This document shows, piece by piece, positions 26,119 to 39,736 of a DNA stretch of 64,000 nt. Source of the stretch: Hippophae tibetana (taxonomy: Eukaryota > Streptophyta > Magnoliopsida > Rosales > Elaeagnaceae); contig CM072810.1 in NCBI GenBank assembly GCA_037013495.1, forward strand, positions 51,570,843 to 51,634,842, read 5' to 3'. The notes beneath the pieces were generated by a model. The model ran no database searches. It was not told where the DNA came from and worked only from the letters and a program-made list of their open reading frames with translations. A program made the position numbers and the translations under genes. Each line of letters starts with the position of its first letter. The first letter of the stretch is position 1.

Positions 26119-29100
26119 CGGGACGCTTGAACGGTCACCTTTAATCCTCGTTCAAAGCTCACACCAAGTCACGAGGATGTTACACCCCGTGCACGACACA
26201 AGTCATTCTAAATGACACTTGGATACAACATAGAAAGGTTACCCACAACAACGAGCACAGGGATGGTACTTATCTCGGTTGCATGATTCCGTCTCTTGTA
26301 ACCGAACTTCACCTCGAACTTGTGCTTTTATGGGATACAAATCGGAGATCATGTTTTGATACCAAAGATAGGAAAAATAGCGAATCCTTCCTTCCTAAAG
26401 CTTAAGCTTTCAATACGGGACCCTTGAACGGTCACCCTTAACTTGTTCAAAACTCACACCAAGTCACGAGGATGTTACCCCCCATGCAGACACAAGTCAT
26501 TCTAAATGACATTTGGAAACAACATAGAAAGGTTACCCACAACAACGAACCCAGGGATGGTCCTTACCTCGGTTGCATCATTCCGTCTCTTGTAAGCGAA
26601 CTTCACCTCTAACTTGTGCTTTTATGGGATACAAATCGGAGATCATATTTTGCTACCAAACATAGGAAAAATTGCTAATCCTTCCTTCCTAAAGCTTAAT
26701 CTTTCAATACGGGACGCTTGAACGGTCACCTTTAATCCTCGTTCAAACCTCACACCAAGTCACGAGGATGTTACACCCCGTGCACGACACAAGTCATTCT
26801 AAATGACACTTGGATACAACATAGAAAGGTTACCCACAGCAACGAGTACAGGGATGGTACTTATCTCGGTTGCATCATTCCGTCTCTTGTAACCGAACTT
26901 CACCTCGAACTTGTGCTTTAATGGGATACAAATCGGAGATCATGTTTTGATACCAAAGATAGGAAAAGTGCGAATCCTTCGTTCCTAAAGCTTAAGTTTT
27001 CAATACGGGACGCTTGAACGGTCACCTTTAATCCTCGTTCAAAGCTCACACCAAGTCACGAGGATGTTACACCCCGTGCACGACACAAGTCATTCTAAAT
27101 GACACTTGGATACAACATAGAAAGGTTACCCACAACAACGTGCGCAGGGATGGTACTTATCTCGGTTGCATCATTCCGTCTCTTGTAACCGAACTTCACC
27201 TCGAACTTGTGCTTTTATGGGATACAAATCGGAGATCATGTTTTGATACCAAAGATAGGAAAAATAGCGAATCCTTCCTTCCTAAAGCTTAAGCTTTCAA
27301 TACGGGACCCTTGAACGGTCACCCTTAACTTGTTCAAAGCTCACACCAAGTCACGAGGATGTTACCCCCCATGCACACACAAGTCATTCTAAATGACATT
27401 TGGAAACAACATAGAAAGGTTACCCACAACAACGAACCCAGGGATGGTCCTTACCTCGGTTGCATCATTCCGTCTCTTGTAAGCGAACTTCACCTCTAAC
27501 TTGTGCTATTATGGGATACAAATGGGAGATCATATTTTGCTACCAAACATAGGAAAAATAGCTCATCCTTCCTTCCTAAAGCTTAATCTTTCAATACGGG
27601 ACGCTTGAACGGTCACCTTTAATCCTCGTTCAAAGCTCACACCAAGTCACGAGGATGTTACACCCCGTGCACGACACAAGTCATTCTAAATGACACTTGG
27701 ATACAACATAGAAAGGTTACCCACAACAACGAGCGCAGGGATGGTACTTATCTCGGTTGCATCATTCCGTCTCTTGTAACCGAACTTCACCTCGAACTTG
27801 TGCTTTTATGGGATACAAATCGGAGATCATGTTTTGATACCAAAGATAGGAAAAATAGCGAATCCTTTGTTCCTAAAGCTTAAGTTTTCAATACGGGACG
27901 CTTGAACGGTCACCTTTAATCCTCGTTCAAAGCTCACACCAAGTCACGAGGATGTTACACCCCGTGCACGACACAAGTCATTCTAAATGACACTTGGATA
28001 CAACATAGAAAGGTTACCCACAACAACGAGCACAGGGATGGTACTTATCTCGGTTGCATCATTCCGTCTCTTGTAACCGAACTTCACCTCGAACTTGTGC
28101 TTTTATGGGATACAAATCGGAGATCATGTTTTGATACCAAAGATAGGAAAAATAGCGAATCCCTCCTTCCTAAAGCTTAAGCTTTCAATACGGGACCCTT
28201 GAACGGTCACCCTTAACTTGTTCAAAACTCACACCAAGTCACGAGGATGTTACCCCCCATGCAGACACAAGTCATTCTAAATGACATTTGGAAACAACAT
28301 AGAAAGGTTACCCACAACAACGAACCCAGGGATGGTCCTTACCTCGGTTGCGTCATTCCGTCTCTTGCAAGCGAACTTCACCTCTAACTTTTCCTTTTAT
28401 GGGATACAAATCGGAGATCATATTTTGCTACCAAACATAGGAAAAATAGCTAATCCTTCCTTCCTAAAGCTTAATCTTTCAATACGGGACGCTTGAACGG
28501 TCACCTTTAATCCTCGTTCAAACCTCACCCCAAGTCACGAGGATGTTACACCCCGTGCACGACACAAGTCATTCTAAATGACACTTGGATACAACATAGA
28601 AAGGTTACCCACAACAACGAGCACAGGGATGGTACTTATCTCGGTTGCATCATTCCGTCTCTTGTAACCGAACTTCACCTCGAACTTGTGCTTTTATGGG
28701 ATACAAATCGGAGATCATGTTTTGATACCAAAGATAGGAAAAATAACGAATCCTTCGTTCCTAAAGCTTAAGCTTTCAATACGGGACGCTTGAACGGTCA
28801 CCTTTAATCCTCGTTCAAAGCTCACACCAAGTCACGAGGATGTTACACCCCGTGCACGACACAAGTCATTCTAAATGACACTTGGATACAACATAGAAAG
28901 GTTACCCACAACAACGAGCACAGGGATGGTACTTATCTCGGTTGCATCATTCCGTCTCTTGTAACCGAACTTCACCTCGAACTTGTGCTTTTATGGGATA
29001 CAAATCGGAGATCATGTTTTGATACCAAAGATAGGAAAAATAGCGAATCCCTCCTTCCTAAAGCTTAAGCTTTCAATACGGGACCCTTGAACGGTCACCC

Positions 29101-30854
29101 TTAACTTGTTCAAAACTCACACCAAGTCACGAGGATGTTACCCCCCATGCAGACACAAGTCATTCTAAATGACATTTGGAAACAACATAGAAAGGTTACC
29201 CACAACAACGAACCCAGGGATGGTCCTTACCTCGGTTGCGTCATTCCGTCTCTTGCAAGCGAACTTCACCTCTAACTTTTCCTTTTATGGGATACAAATC
29301 GGAGATCATATTTTGCTACCAAACATAGGAAAAATAGCTAATCCTTCCTTCCTAAAGCTTAATCTTTCAATACGGGACGCTTGAACGGTCACCTTTAATC
29401 CTCGTTCAAACCTCACCCCAAGTCACGAGGATGTTACACCCCGTGCACGACACAAGTCATTCTAAATGACACTTGGATACAACATAGAAAGGTTACCCAC
29501 AACAACGAGCACAGGGATGGTACTTATCTCGGTTGCATCATTCCGTCTCTTGTAACCGAACTTCACCTCGAACTTGTGCTTTTATGGGATACAAATCGGA
29601 GATCATGTTTTGATACCAAAGATAGGAAAAATAACGAATCCTTCGTTCCTAAAGCTTAAGCTTTCAATACGGGACGCTTGAACGGTCACCTTTAATCCTC
29701 GTTCAAAGCTCACACCAAGTCACGAGGATGTTACACCCCGTGCACGACACAAGTCATTCTAAATGACACTTGGATACAACATAGAAAGGTTACCCACAAC
29801 AACGAGCGCAGGGATGGTACTTATCTCGGTTGCATCATTCCGTCTCTTCTAACCGAACTTCACCTCGAACTTGTGCTTTTATGGGATACAAATCGGAGAT
29901 CATGTTTTGATACCAAAGCTAGGAAAAATAACGAATCCTTCCTTCCTAAAGCTTAAGCTTTCAATACGGGATGCTTGAACGGTCACCCTTAACTTGTTCA
30001 AAGCTCACACCAAGTCACGAGGATGTTACCCCCCATGCACACACAAGTCATTCTAAATGACATTTGGAAACAACATAGAAAGGTTACCCACAACAACGAA
30101 CCCAGGGATGGTCCTTACCTCGGTTGCATCATTCCGTCTCTTGTAAGCGAACTTCACCTCTAACTTGTGCTATTATGGGATACAAATGGGAGATCATATT
30201 TTGCTACCAAACATAGGAAAAATAGCTCATCCTTCCTTCCTAAAGCTTAATCTTTCAATACGGGACGCTTGAACGGTCACCTTTAATCCTCGTTCAAAGC
30301 TCACACCAAGTCACGAGGATGTTACACCCCGTGCACGACACAAGTCATTCTAAATGACACTTGGATACAACATAGAAAGGTTACCCACAACAACGAGCGC
30401 AGGGATGGTACTTATCTCGGTTGCATCATTCCGTCTCTTGTAACCGAACTTCACCTCGAACTTGTGCTTTTATGGGATACAAATCGGAGATCATGTTTTG
30501 ATACCAAAGATAGGAAAAATAGCGAATCCTTCGTTCCTAAAGCTTAAGCTTGCAATACGGGACGCTTGAACGGTCACCTTTAATCCTCGTTCAAAGCTCA
30601 CACCAAGTCACGAGGATGTTACACCCCGTGCACGACACAAGTCATTCTAAATGACACTTGGATACAACATAGAAAGGTTACCCACAACAACGAGCGCAGG
30701 GATGGTACTTATCTCGGTTGCATCATTCCGTCTCTTGTATCCGAACTTCACCTCGAACTTGTGCTTTTATGGGATACAAATCGGAGATCATGTTTTGATA
30801 CCAAAGATAGGAAAAATAGCGAATCCTTCCTTCCTAAAGCTTAAGCTTTCAATA
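26119..30854 (+). repeat. Expanded copy 2 of the 13-mer (16 monomers, 4736 bp)
   Basis: Starts: A 26119, B 26416, A 26710 (296 bp), A 27006, B 27303, A 27597, A 27894, B 28191, A 28485, A 28782, B 29079, A 29373, A 29670, B 29967, A 30261, A 30558. It matches copy 1 at offset 3848 up to about 28900. Then one extra 888 bp trimer is present (28191 and 29079 are sister B monomers, both with GGTTGCGTCATTCC and followed by CAAACCTCACCCC). Similarity resumes at offset 4736: 29670, 29967 and 30261 match 24934, 25231 and 25525, including AAAGCTAGG and GGGATGCTTG. So the trimer duplication happened inside an already duplicated 13-mer. Confidence 0.9.
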
Positions 30855-33800
30855 CGGGACGCTTGAACGGTCACCCTTAATCCTCGTTGAAAGCTCACAC
30901 CAAGTCACGAGGATGTTACACCCCGTGCACGACACAAGTCATTCTAAATGACACTTGGATACAACATAGAAAGGTTATCCACAACAACGAGCGCAGGGAT
31001 GGTACTTATCTCGTTTGCATCATTCCGTCTCTTGTAACCGAACTTCACCTCGAACTTGTGCTTTTATGGGATACAAATCGGAGATCATGTTTTGATACCA
31101 AAGATAGGAAAAATAGCGAATCCTTCGTTCCTAAAGCTTAAGCTTTCAATACGGGACGCTTGAACGGTCACCTTTAATCCTCGTTCAAACCTCACACCAA
31201 GTCACGAGGATGTTACACCCCGTGCACGACACAAGTCATTCTAAATGACACTTGGATACAACATAGAAAGGTTACCCACAACAACGAGGGCAGGGATGGT
31301 ACTTATCTCGGTTGCATCATTCCGTCTCTTGTAACCGAACTTCACCTCGAACTTGTGCTTTTATGGGATACAAATCGGAGATCATGTTTTGATACCAAAT
31401 ATAGGAAAAATAGCGAATCCTTCCTTCCTATAGCTTAAGTTTTCAATACGGGACCCTTGAACGGTCACCCTTAACTTGTTCAAAGCTCACACCAAGTCAC
31501 GAGGATGTTACCCCCCATGCAGACACAAGTCATTCTAAATGACATTTGGAAACAACATAGAAAGGTTACCCACAACAACGAACCCAGGGATGGTCCTTAC
31601 GTCGGTTGCATCATTCCGTCTCTTGTAAGCGAACTTCACCTCTAACTTGTGCTTTTATGGGATACAAATCGGAGATCATATTTTGCTACCAAACATAGGA
31701 AAAATAGCTAATCCTTCCTTCCTAAAGCTAAATCTTTCAATACGGGACGCTTGAACGGTCACCTTTAATCCTCGTTCAAACCTCACACCAAGTCACGAGG
31801 ATGTTACACCTCGTGCACGACATAAGCATTCTAAATGACACTTGGATACAACATAGAAAGGTTACCCACAACAACGAGTACAGGGATGGTACTTATCTCG
31901 GTTGCATCATTCCGTATCTTGTAACCGAACTTCACCTCGAAATTGTGCTTTAATGGGATACAAATCGGAGATCATGTTTTGATACCAAAGATAGGAAAAA
32001 TAGCGAATCCTTCGTTCCTAAAGCTTAAGTTTTCAATACGGGACGCTTGAACGGTCACCTTTAATCCTCGTTCAAAGCTCACACTAAGTCACGAGGATGT
32101 TACACCCCGTGCACGACACAAGTCATTCTAAATGACACTTGGATACAACATAGAAAGGTTACCCACAACAACGTGCGCAGGGATGGTACTTATCTCGGTT
32201 GCATCATTCCGTCTCTTGTAACCGAACTTCACCTCGAACTTGTGCTTTTATGGGATACAAATCGGAGATCATGTTTTGATACCAAAGATAGGAAAAATAG
32301 CGAATCCTTCCTTCCTAAAGCTTAAGCTTTCAATACGGGACGCTTGAACGGTCACCCTTAACTTGTTCAAAGCTCACACCAAGTCACGAGGATGTTACCC
32401 CCCATGCAGACACAAGTCATTCTAAATGACATTTGGAAACAACATAGAAAGGTTACCCACAACAACGAACCCAGGGATGGTCCTTACCTCGGTTGCATCA
32501 TTCCGTCTCTTGTAAGCGAACTTCACCTCTAACTTGTGCTATTATGGGATACAAATGGGAGATCATATTTTGCTACCAAACATAGGAAAAATAGCTAATC
32601 CTTCCTTCCTAAAGCTTAATCTTTCAATACGGGACGCTTGAACGGTCACCTTTAATCCTCGTTCAAAGCTCACACCAAGTCACGAGGATGTTACACCCCG
32701 TGCACGACACAAGTCATTCTAAATGACACTTGGATACAACATAGAAAGGTTACCCACAACAACGAGCGCAGGGATGGTACTTATCTCGGTTGCATCATTC
32801 CGTCTCTTGTAACCGAACTTCACCTCGAACTTGTGCTTTTATGGGATACAAATCGGAGATCATGTTTTGATACCAAAGATAGGAAAAATAGCGAATCCTT
32901 CGTTCCTAAAGCTTAAGCTTGCAATACGGGACGCTTGAACGGTCACCTTTAATCCTCGTTCAAAGCTCACACCAAGTCACGAGGATGTTACACCCCGTGC
33001 ACGACACAAGTCATTCTAAATGACACTTGGATACAACATAGAAAGGTTACCCACAACAACGAGCGCAGGGATGGTACTTATCTCGGTTGCATCATTCCGT
33101 CTCTTGTATCCGAACTTCACCTCGAACTTGTGCTTTTATGGGATACAAATCGGAGATCATGTTTTGATACCAAAGATAGGAAAAATAGCGAATCCTTCCT
33201 TCCTAAAGCTTAAGCTTTCAATACGGGACGCTTGAACGGTCACCCTTAATCCTCGTTGAAAGCTCACACCAAGTCACGAGGATGTTACACCCCGTGCACG
33301 ACACAAGTCATTCTAAATGACACTTGGATACAACATAGAAAGGTTACCCACAACAACGAGCGTAGGGATGGTACTTATCTCGTTTGCATCATTCCGTCTC
33401 TTGTAACCGAACTTCACCTCGAACTTGTGCTTTTATGGGATACAAATCGGAGATCATGTTTTGATACCAAAGATAGGAAAAATAGCGAATCCTTTGTTCC
33501 TAAAGCTTAAGCTTTCAATACGGGACGCTTGAACGGTCAACTTTAATCCTCGTTCAAACCTCACACCAAGTCACGAGGATGTTACACCCCGTGCACGACA
33601 CAAGTCATTCTAAATGACACTTGGATACAACATAGAAAGGTTAACCACAACAACGAGCGCAGGGATGGTACTTATCTCGGTTGCATCATTCCGTCTCTTG
33701 TAACTGAACTTCACCTCGAACTTGTGCTTTTATGGGATACAAATCGGAGATCATGTTTTGGTACCAAAGATAGGAAAAATAGCGAATCCTTCCTTCCTAA

Positions 33801-35592
33801 AGGTTAAGCTTTCAATACGGGACCCTTGAACGGTCACCCTTAACTTGTTCAAAGCTCACACCAAGTCACGAGGATGTTACCCCCATGCACACACAAGTCA
33901 TTCTAAATGACATTTGGAAACAACATAGAAAGGTTACCCACAACAACGAACCCAGGGATGGTCCTTACCTCGGTTGCATCATTCTGTCTCTTGTAAGCGA
34001 ACTTCACCTCTAACTTGTGCTTTTATGGTATACAAATCGGAGATCATATTTTGCTACCAAACATAGGAAAAATAGCTAATCCTTCCTTCCTAAAGCTTAA
34101 TCTTTCAATACGGGACACTTGAACGGTCACCTTTAATCCTCGTTCAAAGCTCACACCAAGTCACGAGGATGTTACACCCGGTGCACGACACAAGTCATTC
34201 TAAATGACACTTGGATACAACATAGAAAGGTTACCCACAACAACGAGCGCAGGGATAGTACTTATCTCGGTTGCATCATTCCGTCTCTTGTAACCGAACT
34301 TCACCTCGAACTTGTGCTTTTATGGGATACAAATCGGAGATCATGTTTTGATACCAAAGATAGGAAAAATAGCGAATCCTTCGTTCCTAAAGCTTAAGCT
34401 TTCAATACGGGACGCTTGAACGGTCACCTTTAATCCTCGTTCAAACCTCACACCAAGTCACGAGGATGTTACACCCCGTGCACGACACAAGTCATTCTAA
34501 ATGACACTTGGATACAACATAGAAAGGTTACCCACAACAACGAGGGCAGGGATGGTACTTATCTCGGTTGCATCATTCCGTCTCTTGTAACCGAACTTCA
34601 CCTTGAACTTGTGCTTTTATGGGATACAAATCGGAGATCATGTTTTGATACCAAAGATAGGAAAAATAGCGAATCCTTCCTTCCTAAAGCTTAAGCTTTC
34701 AATATGGGACCCTTGAACGGTCACCCTTAACTTGTTCAAAGCTCACACCAAGTCACGAGGATGTTACCCCACATGCAGACACAAGTCATTCTAAATGACA
34801 TTTGGAAACAACATGGAAAGGTTACCCACAACAACGAACCCAGGGATGGTCCTTACCTCGGTTGCATCATTCCGTCTCTTGTAAGCGAACTTCACCTCTA
34901 ACTTGTGCTTTTATGGGATAAAAATGGGAGATCATATTTTGCTACCAAACATAGGAAAAATAGCTAATCCTTCCTTCCTAAAGCTTAATCTTTCAATACG
35001 GGACGCTTGAACGGTCACCTTTAATCCTCGTTCAAAGCTCACACCAAGTCACGAGGATGTTACACCCCGTGCACGACACAAGTCATTCTAAATGACACTT
35101 GGATACAACATAGAAAGGTTACCCACAACAACGAGCACAGGGATGGTACTTATCTCGGTTGCATCATTCCGCCTCTTGTAACCGAACTTCACCTCAAACT
35201 TGTGCTTTTATGGGATACAAATCGGAGATCATGTTTTGATACCAAAGATAGGAAAAATAGCGAATCCTTCGTTCCTAAAGCTTAAGCTTTCAATACGGGA
35301 CGCTTGAACGGTCACCTTTAATCCTCGTTCAAAGCTCACACCAAGTCACGAGGATGTTACACCCCGTGCACGACACAAGTCATTCTAAATGACACTTGGA
35401 TACAACATAGAAAGGTTACCCACAACAACGAGCGCAGGGATGGTACTTACCTCGGTTGCATCATTCCATCTCTTGTAACCGAACTTCACCTCGAACTTGT
35501 GCTTTTATGGGATACAAAGCGGAGATCATGTTTTGATACCAAAGATAGGAAAAATAGCGAATCCTTCGTTCCTAAAGCTTAAGCTTTCAATA
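30855..35592 (+). repeat. 8-mer repeat at 2369 bp offset, two diverged copies
   Basis: Starts: A' 30855, A 31152, B 31449, A 31743 (296 bp), A 32039, B 32336, A 32630, A 32927; then A' 33224, A 33521, B 33818 (293 bp), A 34111, A 34408, B 34705, A 34999, A 35296. The pairs 30261/32630, 30558/32927 and 30855/33224 match best, and later pairs diverge. The A' subtype and the TTGTATCCG monomer before it recur from the 12-17 kb repeat. AACGAGGGCAGG appears here (31287, 34542) and becomes common to the right. At 31743 a base is missing in CATAAGCATTC. Confidence 0.83.
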
Positions 35593-38500
35593 CGGGACGC
35601 TTGAACGGTCACCTTTAATCCTCGTTCAAAGCTCACACCAAGTCACGAGGATGTTACACCCCGTGCACGACACAAGTCATTCTAAATGACACTTGGATAC
35701 AACATAGAAAGGTTACCCACAACAACGAGCGCAGGGATGGTACTTATCTCGGTTGCATCATTCCGTCTCTTGTAACCGAACTTCACCTCGAACTTGTGCT
35801 TTTATGGGATACAAATCGGAGATCATGTTTTGATACCAAAGATAGGAACAATAGCGAATCCTTCGTTCCTAAAGCTTAAGCTTTCAATACGGGACGCTTG
35901 AACGGTCACCTTTAATCCTCGTTCAAAGCTCACACCAAGTCACGAGGATGTTACACCCCGTGCACGACACAAGTCATTCTAAATGACACTTGGAACAACA
36001 TAGAAAGGTTACCCACAACAACGAGCGCAGGGATGGTACTTACCTCGGTTGCATCATTCCATCTCTTGTAACCGAACTTCACCTCAAACTTGTGCTTTTA
36101 TGGGATACAAATCGGAGATCATGTTTTGATACCAAAGATAGGAAAAATAGCGAATCCTTCGTTCCTAAAGCTTAAGCTTTCAAGACGGGACGCTTGAACG
36201 GTCACCCTTTACTTGTTCAAAGCTCACACCAAGTCACGAGGATGTTACCCCCCATTCAGACACAAGTCATTCTAAATGACATTTGGAAACAACATAGAAA
36301 GGTTACCCACAACAACGAACCCAGGGATGGTCCTTACCTCGGTTGCATCATTCCGTCTCTTGTAAGCGAACTTCACCTCTAACTTGTGCTTTTATGGGAT
36401 AAAAATGGGAGATCATATTTTGCTACCAAACAGAGGAAAAATAGCTAATCTTTCCTTCCTAAAGCTTAATCTTTCAATACGGGACGCTTGAACGGTCACC
36501 TTTAATCCTCGTTCAAAGCTCACACCAAGTCACGAGGATGTTACACCCCGTGCACGACACAAGTCATTCTAAATGACACTTGGATACAACATAGAAAGGT
36601 TACCCACAACAACGAGCACAGGGATGGTACTTATCTCGGTTGCATCATTCCGCCTCTTGTAACCGAACTTCACCTCAAACTTGTGCTTTTATGGAATACA
36701 AATCGGAGATCATGTTTTGATACCAAAGATAGGAAAAATAGCGAATCCTTCGTTCCTAAAGCTTAAGCTTTCAATACGGGACGCTTGAACGGTCACCTTT
36801 AATCCTCGTTCAAAGCTCACACCAAGTCACGAGGATGTTACACCACGTGCACTACACAAGTCATTCTAAATGACACTTGGATACAACATAGAAAGGTTAC
36901 CCACAACAACGAGCGCAGGGATGGTACTTATCTCGGTTGCATCATTCCGTCTCTTGTAACCGAACTTCACCTCGAACTTGTGCTTTTATGGGATACAAAT
37001 CGGAGATCATGTTTTGATACCAAAGATAGGAAAAATAGCGAATCCTTCCTTCCTAAAGCTTAAGCTTTCAATACGGGACGCTTGAACGGTCACCTTTAAT
37101 CCTCGTTCAAACCTCACACCAAGTCACGAGGATGTTACACCCCGTGCACGACACAAGACATTCTAAATGACACTTGGATACAACATAGAAAGGTTACCCA
37201 CAACAACGAGGGCAGGGATGGTACTTATCTCGGTTGCATCATTCCATCTCTTGTAACCGAACTTCACCTCGAACTTGTGCTTTTATGGTATACAAATCGG
37301 AGATCATGTTTTGATACCAAAGATAGGAAAAATAGCGAATCCTTCGTTCCTAAAGCTTAAGCTTTCAATACGGGACGCTTGAACGGTCACCCTTTACTTG
37401 TTCAAAGCTCACACCAAGTCACGAGGATGTTACCCCCCATTCAGACACAAGTCATTCTAAATGACATTTGGAAACAACATAGAAAGGTTACCCACAACAA
37501 CGAACCCAGGGATGGTCCTTACCTCGGTTGCATCATTCCGTCTCTTGTAAGCGAACTTCACCTCTAACTTGTGCTTTTATGGGATAAAAATGGGAGATCA
37601 TATTTTGCTACCAAACAGAGGAAAAATAGCTAATCTTTCCTTCCTAAAGCTTAATCTTTCAATACGGGACGCTTGAACGGTCACCTTTAATCCTCGTTCA
37701 AAGCTCACACCAAGTCACGAGGATGTTACACCCCGTGCACGACACAAGTCATTCTAAATGACACTTGGATACAACATAGAAAGGTTACCCACAACAACGA
37801 GCACAGGGATGGTACTTATCTCGGTTGCATCATTCCGCCTCTTGTAACCGAACTTCACCTCAAACTTGTGCTTTTATGGAATACAAATCGGAGATCATGT
37901 TTTGATACCAAAGATAGGAAAAATAGCGAATCCTTCGTTCCTAAAGCTTAAGCTTTCAATACGGGACGCTTGAACGGTCACCTTTAATCCTCGTTCAAAG
38001 CTCACACCAAGTCACGAGGATGTTACACCCCGTGCACGACACAAGTCATTCTAAATGACACTTGGATACAACATAGAAAGGTTACCCACAACAACGAGCG
38101 CAGGGATGGTACTTATCTCGGTTGCATCATTCCGTCTCTTGTAACCGAACTTCACCTCGAACTTGTGCTTTTATGGGATACAAATCGGAGATCATGTTTT
38201 GATACCAAAGATAGGAAAAATAGCGAATCCTTCCTTCCTAAAGCTTAAGCTTTCAATACGGGACGCTTGAACGGTCACCTTTAATCCTCGTTCAAACCTC
38301 ACACCAAGTCACGAGGATGTTACACCCCGTGCACGACACAAGACATTCTAAATGACACTTGGATACAACATAGAAAGGTTACCCACAACAACGAGGGCAG
38401 GGATGGTACTTATCTCGGTTGCATCATTCCATCTCTTGTAACCGAACTTCACCTCGAACTTGTGCTTTTATGGTATACAAATCGGAGATCATGTTTTGAT

Positions 38501-39736
38501 ACCAAAGATAGGAAAAATAGCGAATCCTTCGTTCCTAAAGCTTAAGCTTTCAATACGGGACGCTTGAACGGTCACCCTTTACTTGTTCAAAGCTCACACC
38601 AAGTCACGAGGATGTTACCCCCCATTCAGACACAAGTCATTCTAAATGACATTTGGAAACAACATAGAAAGGTTACCCACAACAACGAACCCAGGGATGG
38701 TCCTTACCTCGGTTGCATCATTCCGTCTCTTGTAAGCGAACTTCACCTCTAACTTGTGCTTTTATGGGATAAAAATGGGAGATCATATTTTGCTACCAAA
38801 TAGAGGAAAAATAGCTAATCCTTCCTTCCTAAAGCTTAATCTTTCAATACGGGACGCTTGAACGGTCACCTTTAATCCTCGTTCAAAGCTCACACCAAGT
38901 CACGAGGATGTTACACCCCGTGCACGACACAAGTCATTCTAAATGACACTTGGATACAACATAGAAAGGTTACCCACAACAACGAGCACAGGGATGGTAC
39001 TTATCTCGGTTGCATCATTCCGCCTCTTGTAACCGAACTTCACCTCAAACTTGTGCTTTTATGGGATACAAATCGGAGATCATGTTTTGATACCAAAGAT
39101 AGGAAAAATAGCGAATCCTTCGTTCCTAAAGCTTAAGCTTTCAATACGGGACGCTTGAACTGTCACCTTTAATCCTCGTTCAAAGCTCACACCAAGTCAC
39201 GAGGATGTTACACCCCGTGCACGACACAAGTCATTCTAAATGACACTTGGATACAACATAGAAAGGTTACCCACAACAACGAGGGCAGGGATGGTACTTA
39301 TCTCGGTTGCATCATTCCGTCTCTTGTAACCGAACTTCACCTCGAACTTGTGCTTTTATGGGATACAAATCGGAGATCATGTTTTGATACCAAAGATAGG
39401 AAAAATAGCGAATCCTTCTTCCTAAAGCTTAAGCTTTCAATACGGGACCCTTGAACGGTCACCCTTAACTTGTTCAAAGCTCACACCAAGTGACGAGGAT
39501 GTTACCCCCCATGCAGACACAAGTCATTCTAAATGACATTTGGAAACAACATGGAAAGGTTACCCACAACAACGAACCCAGGGATGGTCCTTACCTCGGT
39601 TGCATCATTCCGTCCCTTGTAAGCAAACTTCACCTCTAACTTGTGCTTTTATGGGATACAAATCGGAGATCATATTTTGCTACCAAACATAGGAAAAATA
39701 GCAAATCCTTCCTTCCTAAAGCTTAATTTTTCAATA
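35593..39736 (+). repeat. 4144 bp 14-mer, copy 1
   Basis: Starts: A 35593, A 35890 (296 bp), B 36186, A 36480, A 36777, A 37074, B 37371, A 37665, A 37962, A 38259, B 38556, A 38850, A 39147 (296 bp), B 39443. Inside it the B-A-A-A tetramer of 1185 bp is repeated (36186-37370, 37371-38555, then a third start at 38556). Markers: AGGAACAATAG, ACTTGGAACAAC (1 bp deletion), CAAGACGGG, CACCCTTTACTTG, CCCCATTCAGAC, GGATAAAAATGGG, CAAACAGAGG, ACCACGTGCAC, ATGGTATACAAATC, GAATCCTTCTTCC, AAGTGACGAGG. Confidence 0.93.
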
